NCBI GenBank assembly: GCA_017476605.1
Contig: JAFUZM010000331.1
Coordinates: 1 to 38,606 of the forward strand
Direction: 5' to 3'
Source of the DNA: Clostridia bacterium
Lineage (GTDB): Bacteria > Bacillota > Clostridia > Christensenellales > Aristaeellaceae
Length of the DNA stretch: 38,606 nucleotides
The notes under the pieces were generated by a model. It was not told where the DNA came from, did not search any database, and saw only the letters and a list, made by a program, of their open reading frames with translations. Position 1 is the first letter of the stretch. Each line of letters begins with the position of its first letter. The translations under genes were made by a program, and so were the position numbers. Positions 7,030 through 15,110 of the stretch are shown here, one piece after another.

Positions 7030-8874
7030 ATGCCGACGATGGCTCAAGCCGAGCATACGCTGAACAGTGTCTTTGGATATCCGGAGTTCAGGGAAGGACA
7101 AAAGGAATCTGTTGAGGCGCTGGTCGAGGGCAATGATGTTCTGTCCATTATGCCAACCGGCGCAGGAAAGTCGCTTTGCTATCAGATTCCGGCTGTGATT
7201 GCAGAGGGAATTACGCTTGTGATCTCTCCGCTCATCTCACTGATGAAAGATCAGGTGAACGTACTCCTCCAATATGGGGTTGAGGCGACGTTCATCAACA
7301 GCACACTTACTCCAAAACAACAGATCGCGGAGATTGAGAGCGCAAAGCAGGGAAAGTTCAAGATCATCTATATTGCGCCGGAGCGTCTCACGACGGAAGC
7401 ATTTTCAGAGTTTGCAACCCATGCAGATATTTCCTATATTATTGTCGATGAGGCGCACTGCGTCAGTCAGTGGGGACAGGACTTTAGGCCTGCGTACCTG
7501 AACATTGCACCATTTATCCGGTCACTCAAGCATCGTCCGGTGGTCGGTGCATTCACCGCCACAGCGACCATTGCGGTTCAGAAGGACATTGCACGTCTTC
7601 TAGAATTGCAGAACCCCAAAACTGTGCTGACCGGGTTTGACCGCCCGAATCTCTATTTTGAGGTGATTCGTCCAACGGACCGCGATTCCGTCCTCCTGTC
7701 CTATGTCTTGAAACGCAAGGGACAAAGCGGCATCGTTTACTGCGTCACCCGCCGGGCCGTTGAGGAGACGACGGAAATGCTGAAAGCAAACGGCATTGAG
7801 GTCGCCAGGTATCACGCAGGACTCTCGGATGAGGAACGCTCACAGGCACAGGAGGATTTCCTGCAGGATAAGGTTCCTGTCATTGTTGCAACCAATGCCT
7901 TTGGCATGGGCATTGACAAATCCAATGTGCAGTTTGTTATTCACTATCAGATGCCAAAGGATCTTGAAAGCTATTATCAGGAAGCCGGACGTGCAGGACG
8001 GGACGGTGAGCCGGCAGAGTGCTGCCTTTTATATATGAAGCAGGACATCCCGCTGGCCAACTATCTGATCGAGCATTCCCTGGATAATGCGTTTCTGGAT
8101 CCGGAAACCGCGAGCAATGTCCGCAAGCAGGCGGAGGACCGTCTGCAGCAGATGGTCGTTTATGCGACCGGCCGGGGATGCCTCCGTAATCGGATCCTTT
8201 CCTATTTCGGTGAGGCGACCACCTCCGTGTACTGCGGCAACTGCTCTGCATGCCTTGCACAAAAGGGCGAGCAGGATGTGACAAGAGAAGCAGGACTGAT
8301 TGTCTCTCTGGTCATGTCACTGAACGGGAAATACGACCGTACCATGGTGACGCATATTCTCTGCGGGAAGCAGAACCAGCGGATGATTGACGAAAAGCTC
8401 AATGAACATAATTCCTTTGGCGCACTTGCCGCCATGGGTGAGGGCAATATTTACGCCATCATAGATGAACTTGTGGGCAGCGAGGTGCTCAATCTGACCG
8501 ACGAGGAACATCCCTGCCTTGTCGCCGGGCACTATGCCAAGGACGTGCTGACCGGGGATTATCCGGTACGGATTCCTCTGGATCGTGGCGGACACCAGGT
8601 GGTGATTCCCAAGCATAAGGAACCGGAAAACGAGGACCTGTTCCGTCTTCTGTCAAAGCTTCGCCTGGCGATTGCAAGAGAACAGCGTGTTCCGCCCTTT
8701 GTCATCTTCTCTAACAGCACCCTTCGGGACATGGCAAAGCGTATCCCGAGAAACCGCGGGGAAATGCTCCGTGTCAACGGCGTTGGTGAAAACAAGATGA
8801 ACCGGTATGGCGATACCTTCCTTACGACCATTGCGTTTTACGCAAAAATGAAGGGACTGGACGCCAAAGCCTGA
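7030..8874 (+). CDS. recQ: ATP-dependent DNA helicase RecQ
   Basis: A complete 614-residue RecQ helicase, which unwinds DNA 3'-5' in recombination and repair. Walker A TGAGKS (K47), DEAH box D140-H143 followed by the aromatic-rich loop CVSQWGQDFRP, and motif VI QEAGRAGRDG are all intact. The RQC zinc site is formed by C384, C402, C405 and C408; a winged-helix region follows, and an HRDC domain occupies roughly residues 530-605. ATG 7030 is chosen because AAGGGAAG lies just upstream and the promoter at 6968-6996 leaves too little room for the in-frame TTG at 7000. The next gene starts 32 bases downstream on the same strand, so read-through into the membrane-protein pair is likely. Confidence 0.97.
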   Translation: MPTMAQAEHTLNSVFGYPEFREGQKESVEALVEGNDVLSIMPTGAGKSLCYQIPAVIAEGITLVISPLISLMKDQVNVLLQYGVEATFINSTLTPKQQIAEIESAKQGKFKIIYIAPERLTTEAFSEFATHADISYIIVDEAHCVSQWGQDFRPAYLNIAPFIRSLKHRPVVGAFTATATIAVQKDIARLLELQNPKTVLTGFDRPNLYFEVIRPTDRDSVLLSYVLKRKGQSGIVYCVTRRAVEETTEMLKANGIEVARYHAGLSDEERSQAQEDFLQDKVPVIVATNAFGMGIDKSNVQFVIHYQMPKDLESYYQEAGRAGRDGEPAECCLLYMKQDIPLANYLIEHSLDNAFLDPETASNVRKQAEDRLQQMVVYATGRGCLRNRILSYFGEATTSVYCGNCSACLAQKGEQDVTREAGLIVSLVMSLNGKYDRTMVTHILCGKQNQRMIDEKLNEHNSFGALAAMGEGNIYAIIDELVGSEVLNLTDEEHPCLVAGHYAKDVLTGDYPVRIPLDRGGHQVVIPKHKEPENEDLFRLLSKLRLAIAREQRVPPFVIFSNSTLRDMAKRIPRNRGEMLRVNGVGENKMNRYGDTFLTTIAFYAKMKGLDAKA

Positions 8875-8906
8875 AACCTCTAAAAATTCATAAAGGAGAT
8901 CAGATC

Positions 8907-10295
8907 ATGCAAAGGAAACGCGGAGTTTTACTGCTGTTTCTTGCGGCAGTGTTTCTGGTCTCTTTTTGTTCTCAGAGCTCCCCACTGTATCCTCTGAACA
9001 TCTGGGATGATGCAAACTGCCTGCTTACGGTTGGCAGAGCGATGAAATCCGGAGCAGTACTCTATCGGGATATCTATGAGCAGAAAGGACCGACACTCTA
9101 TCTCATCCATATGCTGGCTGCCTGCATTCAGGACAGCAGCTTTTTTGGGGTCTATCTGTTTGAAATTCTGGCCCTTTTTCTGGATCTTCTGCTTGCATTC
9201 CGGATCCTTTATGATCGGAGGAGCGAGGTGTATTCTCTGTTTGGTGCGATCCTGTTTGGTGCGCTTGTTGTGAGCTCTGCCACGTTTTCAAGAGGGGACA
9301 GTGCGGAGGAATTCTGCCTGCCATGCATCATGGGATTGCTGTATCTCGGAGAAAAGACAGGGGAAAAGAAAACTGTGCCCATCTGGATGGGCATCCTCTC
9401 CGGGATCATCGGGACAATCAAATACACCATGCTGGCCATTCCCCTCGGCCTTTGTGTCTATCGTATCACGTTAAATCACAGAAGGCCCAGGCGGCTGGTT
9501 CGATTTTTTCTGTGGTTTCTCCTGGGAATGCTTTTGCCCTTTCTCGCCTGGGGGATCTACTTTGCAGCGAATGGCGCGCTCATGGATGCCTATAAAGCGT
9601 ATATTTTCAACAACATCTTCCTCTACGCAGGGGAACGCACGGATCTTCTTGAGCTTCTCAGCATCCTGAAGCGAAACCTGCCCTGGATTTGGCTTCTTGG
9701 AATCAGTGCTTACCGGATTTTTGTCGACCGCGTTGCATACGACCATTCTTTGTACCTGCAGTTTCTTGTCCTGATCTTTGGCGGCAGGATGTGGCCCTAT
9801 ACTTGGCTGGCCCTGATGCCGTTCCTTGTCTTTGGCATTGACTGGCTTCTGAGCTTTATTGACGGGAAACGCCTGCTGTGGCTGCCCGGCATGGCGGCAG
9901 CCATGGCGCTTGCAGCCATCTTGACGCCCAATGCCTTTTTGCGTGGACAGCCACGAGAGGAGCTTGCGCAAAGTCAGATTGCAGCGTACATCCCGGCAGA
10001 CGCGTCCTTCCTCCAGTACAGTCATCTGGATGACGGCGTATACCTTCTTTCGGGAACATTGCCTGAGGAAAAGTACTTTGTGCGTCTGAATGTTCAAAGC
10101 CAGGAAATGCTGGATGCCATGGATTTTGCACTTACCATCGGAAAACCGGAGTATGTGCTGATCACCTGGCGCATGCTTCCGGAACAGTTTGATCGCTATG
10201 AGCTCATTGCCTATGCAACGGGATATGATGATCTCAATCGGAAAAACAAGGACTTTTTCCTTTACAGGAGAAGTGCCCCTCTGCAAGAGGATTGA
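8907..10295 (+). CDS. GT-C-fold membrane glycosyltransferase-like protein (family 39 type)
   Basis: This 462-residue multispanning membrane protein has about ten hydrophobic segments and then a soluble C-terminal tail from about residue 345. The N-terminal loop contains WDDANCLLTVG and, after it, RDIYEQKGPTLYLIH, matching the acidic first loop and G-P-x-x-Y signature of GT-C (PMT/ArnT-like) enzymes that transfer sugars from polyprenyl-phosphate donors outside the membrane. The acceptor is unknown. The start ATG at 8907 is eight bases after AAGGAG. It lies between recQ and eutH with gaps of 32 and 6 bases, indicating co-transcription, although the three functions are not obviously related. Confidence 0.75.
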   Translation: MQRKRGVLLLFLAAVFLVSFCSQSSPLYPLNIWDDANCLLTVGRAMKSGAVLYRDIYEQKGPTLYLIHMLAACIQDSSFFGVYLFEILALFLDLLLAFRILYDRRSEVYSLFGAILFGALVVSSATFSRGDSAEEFCLPCIMGLLYLGEKTGEKKTVPIWMGILSGIIGTIKYTMLAIPLGLCVYRITLNHRRPRRLVRFFLWFLLGMLLPFLAWGIYFAANGALMDAYKAYIFNNIFLYAGERTDLLELLSILKRNLPWIWLLGISAYRIFVDRVAYDHSLYLQFLVLIFGGRMWPYTWLALMPFLVFGIDWLLSFIDGKRLLWLPGMAAAMALAAILTPNAFLRGQPREELAQSQIAAYIPADASFLQYSHLDDGVYLLSGTLPEEKYFVRLNVQSQEMLDAMDFALTIGKPEYVLITWRMLPEQFDRYELIAYATGYDDLNRKNKDFFLYRRSAPLQED

Positions 10296-10301
10296 CAGGA
10301 T

Positions 10302-11396
10302 ATGAATCAGATTTTAATGTGCTTGATGGCCTTTGGCGCGATTTGCGGCGGTCTTGATTATCTGATCGGGAACCGCTTTCATCTGGGAGAACGGTTTGAG
10401 GAAGGATTTAAGCTTCTGGGTCCCCTGGCCATATCCATGGCAGGAATCATGTGCCTGGTGCCGGCACTCTCCGGTCTACTTTCAACGGTGATCGCGCCGG
10501 TTTGCAGAGTTCTTCACGTGGATCCGGGGATTCTTGGCGGTATTCTGGCGATTGACATGGGTGGATACCAGCTGTCACTATCGCTTGCCTCATCACCTCA
10601 GGTGGGACGCTTTGCAGGCATCTTTATTGCGGCGACCTTTGGCTGTACCGCCGTCTTTACCATTCCGGCGGGGATGACGCTCCTTCCTGAAAATGCCAGG
10701 GGCGACTTTGCTGCCGGAATCCTGTATGGCATGATCTCCCTTCCGGTCTCCCTGCTGATCGGGGGACTGATGTGCGGACTTTCGTTTCTTGAAACGGTTG
10801 CGGTCAGCCTGCCGATTCTCATTTTAGCCCTGTTGTTGTCCATAGGGATGATGAGAAGCCCTGAAAAAATGGTCCGCGGATTTTCCAGACTGGCTGTGGG
10901 CATTCAGAAGGCCTCCATCCTTGGCCTGATCCTTGGTGCAGTGCATTATTTAACCGGCTTTTCAATCCTTCCAGAGATGATGCCCCTTACGGAGGCCATG
11001 CAGGTGGTCTGTTCAATTGCCATTGTCATGCTGGGCAGTCTTCCTCTGGCTGCGCTCCTCCAGAAGCTTTTAAGAAGACCGATCGACTGGTTTGGAAAGC
11101 GGGAAGGGCTGAATGGTTCCGGAACCACAGGACTCATGATTGGGATCATCAGCGTGACGCCTGCGCTTGGCATGTTCGGAGGGATGAACAGACGCAGCAG
11201 GATTATCAATGCGGCAGCTCTTGTCTGTGGAGCCTCCGCACTGGCGGCGCACTTTGGCTTTACAATGGCCGTTGAACCGGATCTGGGTAGTCCACTCTTA
11301 ATCAGCAAATTTGCCGGCATGTTCGTGGGCATTTGCATCGCCATGGTTGCCACCCGCAACCTCAAAGGTGCTTCGGAGCAGGATATCGCTTCTTGA
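10302..11396 (+). CDS. eutH: EutH-like ethanolamine transporter
   Basis: This 364-residue membrane protein matches EutH, the ethanolamine permease of the eut pathway. It has about ten transmembrane segments and the family-like stretches GGLDYLIGNRFHLGERFEEG at residues 16-35, a GGILAIDMGGYQLS motif near 80-93, and the C-terminal segment with MFGGMNRRSRIINAA. Length is slightly below the roughly 370-410 residues usual for the family. No other eut gene (ammonia lyase, microcompartment shell) is in the window, so it may serve uptake of ethanolamine or a related amine for another purpose. The gene starts 6 bases after the GT-C gene, behind a weak AGGAT site. Confidence 0.85.
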   Translation: MNQILMCLMAFGAICGGLDYLIGNRFHLGERFEEGFKLLGPLAISMAGIMCLVPALSGLLSTVIAPVCRVLHVDPGILGGILAIDMGGYQLSLSLASSPQVGRFAGIFIAATFGCTAVFTIPAGMTLLPENARGDFAAGILYGMISLPVSLLIGGLMCGLSFLETVAVSLPILILALLLSIGMMRSPEKMVRGFSRLAVGIQKASILGLILGAVHYLTGFSILPEMMPLTEAMQVVCSIAIVMLGSLPLAALLQKLLRRPIDWFGKREGLNGSGTTGLMIGIISVTPALGMFGGMNRRSRIINAAALVCGASALAAHFGFTMAVEPDLGSPLLISKFAGMFVGICIAMVATRNLKGASEQDIAS

Positions 11397-11466
11397 GCTT
11401 AAATACAGGACGCCGTGGCCATTGTGGGCGATCTAAGCCTGCATACCCGAAAGAAGAAATGTAAGT

Positions 11467-11501
11467 GGCTATCTGCAGACACAGTCAGTCTGCAGACAGC
11501 C
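11467..11501. other. strong hairpin downstream of eutH
   Basis: TCTGCAGAC (11472-11480) pairs with GTCTGCAGA (11488-11496) around ACAGTCA, extended by GGCT/AGCC (11467-11470 and 11498-11501) across one mismatch. No T-run follows on either strand, so it is not a standard terminator; it could stabilise the 3' end of the eutH message. The rest of the gap 11397-11654 holds the promoter and leader of the next gene. Confidence 0.5.
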
Positions 11502-11542
11502 ATGTTCTGCGTATGCGCAAATAAAAAAGTTCAGTGGGATGA

Positions 11543-11571
11543 TTGCAGATGATTTGTGGTTCTGCTAGAAT
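11543..11571 (+). promoter_or_regulatory. promoter of the Na/Pi cotransporter gene
   Basis: TTGCAG (11543-11548) is 17 bp from TAGAAT (11566-11571). No pho-box-like repeat was recognised upstream. Confidence 0.5.
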
Positions 11572-11582
11572 ACGCAATGTTT

Positions 11583-11612
11583 GAAACAGGGAAGCATGTT
11601 GCTGCCTGTTTC
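11583..11612 (+). other. 5' leader stem-loop before the Na/Pi cotransporter gene
   Basis: GAAACAGG (11583-11590) pairs with CCTGTTTC (11605-11612), with an inner AGCA/TGCT stem. The hairpin would sit a few bases from the 5' end of the transcript. It also lies inside a 19-codon ORF (11577-11636) whose ATG coincides with the predicted transcription start. Confidence 0.45.
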
Positions 11613-11654
11613 TGGATTCACAAACGCTTCAAGTGATTGAAAGGGTTTAACTGA

Positions 11655-13496
11655 ATGGACATATTTTCACTGATTTCGCTATTTGGCGGCCTTGCGATGT
11701 TCCTCTATGGAATGCGCATGATGGGGGATGGGCTCAAGGAAAGCTCTTCCGGGGCGCTTAAGAAATGGATTAGCAAGGTCACGGACAAGGCTTGGAAAGC
11801 CTTTTTCGTGGGACTGATCATGACGGCCGTCATCCAGTCCTCTACGGCAACGATTGTCATTACCTCAGGCCTGGTTGGCGCCGGAATCATCACACTGCAT
11901 CAGAGCCTTGGCATCATCATCGGTGCCAATGTCGGTACGACGGTAACCGGACAGATCATCCGTTTACTTGATCTCAATACCTCTGGTGCTTCCTTTTTGC
12001 AGCTGTTTAAGCCATCTACACTGGCGCCTCTTGCGCTGATCATCGGCATCATCCTGCTCATGGGCATGAAGTTTAAGGGATCGGATGAGGCGGCACGGAT
12101 TGCCATTGGCTTTGGTATCCTGTTTTCCGGTCTTCTCAATATGACGGAGGCCGTCAGTGCACTGACCAAAACCGGAATCATCGAATCTCTGTTTGCCAAT
12201 CTGGATGGAAATCCGGTTCTTGGCTATCTGATTGGTGCAGGTGTCGCCTTTGTCCTTCAGAGCTCCTCTGCGACCATCGGTATTCTGCAGGCCTTTTCCA
12301 CAAGCGGCCGGCTGGTGTTCAGCGGCATTTATGCGGTCCTGGTAGGCATTTACCTTGGTGACTGTGTGACCACCGCGATTGTCTGCAATATCGGCGCCAA
12401 GCCGGAGGCAAAACGGGTTGGAATCGTCAACATCCTGTTTAATCTTAGTGAAACCGTCCTCATCCTTATTGGCGTCAATCTGCTCCACAGCTTGGGATTC
12501 CTGGATGGCCTGTGGAACCGGGTGGTCTTTTCCGGCGATATTGCCAATACCAACACGGTGTTCAACCTGAGCTGCGCCATCCTCATGTTCCCGATGCTTG
12601 GCGTATATGAGAAGATCAGCGGCATGCTCGTGAAGAGCGATGAAACAAAGAAGACCGGTCTGCAGCTTGCAAAGCAGGTGGAGGAACTCAATCCGGTGTT
12701 CCTGAAAACCCCAGCGCTCGCGCTCAGCAGCTGCTACGACGTTCTCAATGTCATGCTGGAAAAAGCCGGGACGAATGTGAATGCGGCTTTTGATACCGTT
12801 AAAAAGTTCGACGCAAAAACCATCGAAGCGGTGCGCACACGGGAGGAGGAGATTGACCAGCTGGCCGATCAGACGAGCAATTATCTCGTCCAGATTTCAG
12901 CGCATGCGACGCAGGACAGCCATGTGGCGCTTATGAATTACTACTTCTCCCTGCTCTCGGAGTTTGAACGGATGGGGGACCATGCGATGAACATCGCCGA
13001 GTATGCGGAGGAGATGCATGGGGAAAAGATCGTCTTTTCCGAGATGGCGATCCATGAACTTAACGTCCTCCAGTCTCTCATTGATTCTGTCATCCATCTG
13101 GCAAGGGCAACATTTGAAAAACGTGATGCGCAAATGGCCAGACATATTGAGCCACTTGAGGAAGTAGTGGATGATATGGTCAGCGAGCTCAAGCATAAAC
13201 ATCTGGACCGCCTGATGCGCCAGGAATGCTCGGTGCTTGCCGGTACAGAGTTCTTGAACATGCTCTCCGACATTGAACGCATTTCGGATATCTGTTCAAA
13301 TGTCGGCGTTGAGACCATTGCACTTGCGGAGCCTGAGCTGAAACATCGGATTCATGACTATGTTGCACAGATTCATTCCGGCTCAGATCCTGTTTTCAAC
13401 CAGGAGTATAAGGCGGCATATGACCAGTATTTCGCAATGCTTGAGAATAACAAAAAAGATTCAATAGAAGAAGAGGAGAAAGAGAAAAATGTTTGA
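11655..13496 (+). CDS. Na+/phosphate cotransporter family protein with C-terminal PhoU domain
   Basis: This 613-residue protein has two inverted Na/Pi-cotransporter repeats, each with the diagnostic QSS(T/S) motif: VIQSSTATIVITSG (about residues 57-70) and LQSSSATIGILQAFS (about 201-215). From about residue 340 it carries a helical PhoU-like domain with the ExERMGDHAMNIAEYAEE and DIERISDICSNV signatures. Such fusions mediate low-affinity phosphate uptake or efflux coupled to sodium. The start ATG at 11655 follows AAAGGG. Its last eight bases overlap the start of a small acidic gene, so the two are coupled. A terminator closes the pair. Confidence 0.93.
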   Translation: MDIFSLISLFGGLAMFLYGMRMMGDGLKESSSGALKKWISKVTDKAWKAFFVGLIMTAVIQSSTATIVITSGLVGAGIITLHQSLGIIIGANVGTTVTGQIIRLLDLNTSGASFLQLFKPSTLAPLALIIGIILLMGMKFKGSDEAARIAIGFGILFSGLLNMTEAVSALTKTGIIESLFANLDGNPVLGYLIGAGVAFVLQSSSATIGILQAFSTSGRLVFSGIYAVLVGIYLGDCVTTAIVCNIGAKPEAKRVGIVNILFNLSETVLILIGVNLLHSLGFLDGLWNRVVFSGDIANTNTVFNLSCAILMFPMLGVYEKISGMLVKSDETKKTGLQLAKQVEELNPVFLKTPALALSSCYDVLNVMLEKAGTNVNAAFDTVKKFDAKTIEAVRTREEEIDQLADQTSNYLVQISAHATQDSHVALMNYYFSLLSEFERMGDHAMNIAEYAEEMHGEKIVFSEMAIHELNVLQSLIDSVIHLARATFEKRDAQMARHIEPLEEVVDDMVSELKHKHLDRLMRQECSVLAGTEFLNMLSDIERISDICSNVGVETIALAEPELKHRIHDYVAQIHSGSDPVFNQEYKAAYDQYFAMLENNKKDSIEEEEKEKNV

Positions 13497-13788
13497 TGAG
13501 ACGGAATTCATGAATATGATGGATGAAACAACGGAGCTTTTTCTAAAGAACAAGGGATTTGATATATCGACTATGGAAGGACTGAACGCAGCGGAGCATT
13601 ATCTCAAAACCACAGATCCGCTCATCAGTGCATTCTACAGCGATATGCCGGATTACTTAGGCGGGATTGATCCTAACGATGAGGACACCATGCATGAGGC
13701 CATGGAAGAAATGGAGATGGACCGTTTCATGGCAGAGATGCGTGTCGGAATGATGCTCGAGTACATCGCAAGGAAAAAGGCAAACTAA
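13489..13788 (+). CDS. small acidic protein of unknown function coupled to the Na/Pi cotransporter
   Basis: This 99-residue soluble protein is rich in methionine, aspartate and glutamate and appears helical; no family was recognised. ATG 13489 overlaps the end of the cotransporter gene by eight bases and is preceded by GAGGAG, so it is very likely translated. A run of MHEAMEEMEMDRFMAEM (residues about 65-81) gives an amphipathic acidic helix. The coupling suggests that it regulates or accompanies the transporter, but this is inference only. A Rho-independent terminator lies 25 bases after the stop. Confidence 0.75.
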   Translation: MFDETEFMNMMDETTELFLKNKGFDISTMEGLNAAEHYLKTTDPLISAFYSDMPDYLGGIDPNDEDTMHEAMEEMEMDRFMAEMRVGMMLEYIARKKAN

Positions 13789-13812
13789 GAAGGCTAATAT
13801 CTGTCACACGGA

Positions 13813-13834
13813 GGAGCCCATGGGCTCCTTTTTT
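13813..13834 (+). terminator. terminator of the Na/Pi cotransporter operon
   Basis: GGAGCC (13813-13818) pairs with GGCTCC (13823-13828) around CATG, followed by T6. Confidence 0.9.
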
Positions 13835-13859
13835 ATGGAGCTCGAATTTGACTTTCTTT

Positions 13860-13891
13860 GATATTTGTCTGTTTACTCTTTGACAAATATC
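13860..13891. repeat. perfect 10-bp inverted repeat
   Basis: GATATTTGTC (13860-13869) and GACAAATATC (13882-13891) form an exact inverted repeat with a 12-base centre. It sits between two terminator-like hairpins in the gene-free stretch 13789-14128, where no coding sequence was recognised. It could be an operator or an RNA stem; there is no further evidence. Confidence 0.5.
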
Positions 13892-13952
13892 CTGTTGTCT
13901 TATCACGAGGCACATGTCCTGATCCAACCGGTCATTGCCCCGGGAAATGAGA

Positions 13953-13985
13953 AAAGGATGCTGCAGAGAACAGCATCCTTTTTCG
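13953..13985. terminator. second terminator-like hairpin, probably serving the minus-strand esterase
   Basis: AAAGGATGCTG (13953-13963) pairs with CAGCATCCTTT (13971-13981). A T5 run follows on the plus strand and a T4 run follows on the minus strand. It lies about 145 bases beyond the end of the esterase gene, so it may act in both directions or end a short plus-strand RNA. Confidence 0.6.
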
Positions 13986-14128
13986 CTTAAGAAAGATCTT
14001 GGTTTCTTGCAAGGAATACAGGGGCAGGACGGTGATCTTCCTGCTTTTTGGTGTATGGCTGGTGCTTCAAGCAAAGCTTGGGTCGGTGTTCAAGATCAGA
14101 ATCAGAATCCGGCCCATAAACGCAAAGG

Positions 14129-14947
14129 TCAGTGAATCTCCTCGGAGGCGATCCGGGTGACATCCTCGGTGGGAAGCCAGTTGCGGATCAGAAATTTCAG
14201 CTCCTTATCCCAGAAATCCCAGTCATGCCGTCCTTCGCTTGTCATGAACGTATGAGGAACACCCAGTGCCGTCAGTTCATGATCGAATTTCTGATTGTCG
14301 GCAAGAAGGAAATCCTGTTCGCCACAGGAAAGATAGATCTCCGGAATGTTGACGTTGCGGTCAAGGAGCTGACGGACCAGCCAGATAGGGTTGAGATCGG
14401 AATTGAGAAGATCCGGCTCCCTGAAGATGGCTTTCATGTACTCATCCGATGTGGGACCGCTCCGCTTGCCGTTTACATAGCTGTCCAGAATGAGGCCATT
14501 GGAAAGTCCGCAGATGATGCCAAATGTTTCCGGATAGAGAAGTCCGGTACGCAGTGCACCATAACCGCCCATGGAGAAGCCACCAATATAGGTATCCTCT
14601 CGTTTTGCAGAAAGCGGGAACATCTGCCGGGTAAGGGTTACCAGCTCCTTGCCTACATAGGTGGAAAAGTTGTTGTAATAGTGGGGATGGTCAATATAGA
14701 ATCCGTTTTCACCATCCGGCATGATGACGCAAAGGTTCTTTTCCTCTGCGTAGCGAACGACGTTGCTGTTTGTCAGCCAGCTGTTTGCGTTTCCGTAAAT
14801 ACCGTGGAGCAGATAGAGCGTTTTAAAGGGTTTTCCCTGACGATCCGGCCAGGATTCATGCGCGTCTTTATCCACGGGCAGGACGACGTTGATTCTCACG
14901 CGACGTTGAAGAGCATTGGATTTAAAATCAGCTTGGATAAGGGCCAT
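14129..14947 (-). CDS. esterase D-family alpha/beta hydrolase
   Basis: This 272-residue cytoplasmic protein belongs to the putative-esterase group (tributyrin esterase/S-formylglutathione hydrolase-like). The oxyanion segment LYLLHGIYGN is near residues 44-53, the nucleophile elbow GGFSMGGYG gives S125, and the acid and base are probably D212 (SCGEQDFLL) and H241 (GRHDWDFW). No signal peptide is visible. The start ATG at 14947 is six bases after GGAGGT; the upstream in-frame ATG at 14992 has no such site. It is separated by a terminator from the carbohydrate-binding-protein gene upstream. The substrate is unknown; small acyl esters, for example acetylated sugars, are plausible. Confidence 0.88.
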   Translation of the reverse strand: MALIQADFKSNALQRRVRINVVLPVDKDAHESWPDRQGKPFKTLYLLHGIYGNANSWLTNSNVVRYAEEKNLCVIMPDGENGFYIDHPHYYNNFSTYVGKELVTLTRQMFPLSAKREDTYIGGFSMGGYGALRTGLLYPETFGIICGLSNGLILDSYVNGKRSGPTSDEYMKAIFREPDLLNSDLNPIWLVRQLLDRNVNIPEIYLSCGEQDFLLADNQKFDHELTALGVPHTFMTSEGRHDWDFWDKELKFLIRNWLPTEDVTRIASEEIH

Positions 14948-15042
14948 AGTGCTACCTCCATTTTTAGATCTCTTTAAAATTGCTGGAAGCATTATAGCAA
15001 ATCATCATCGGACAATCAATGCACAGACTTCGGCTCACACAT

Positions 15043-15067
15043 AAAAAACCTCCGCAAGTTGCGGAGG
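15043..15067 (-). terminator. terminator of the VTC/DUF4956/Cthe_2159 operon
   Basis: On the minus strand CCTCCGCAA and TTGCGGAGG (15049-15067) form a strong stem followed by T6 (15043-15048). Confidence 0.85.
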
Positions 15068-15110
15068 ATATGTAAACACGTCACATGGCCATTGTGAACG
15101 TGGAAATCGG

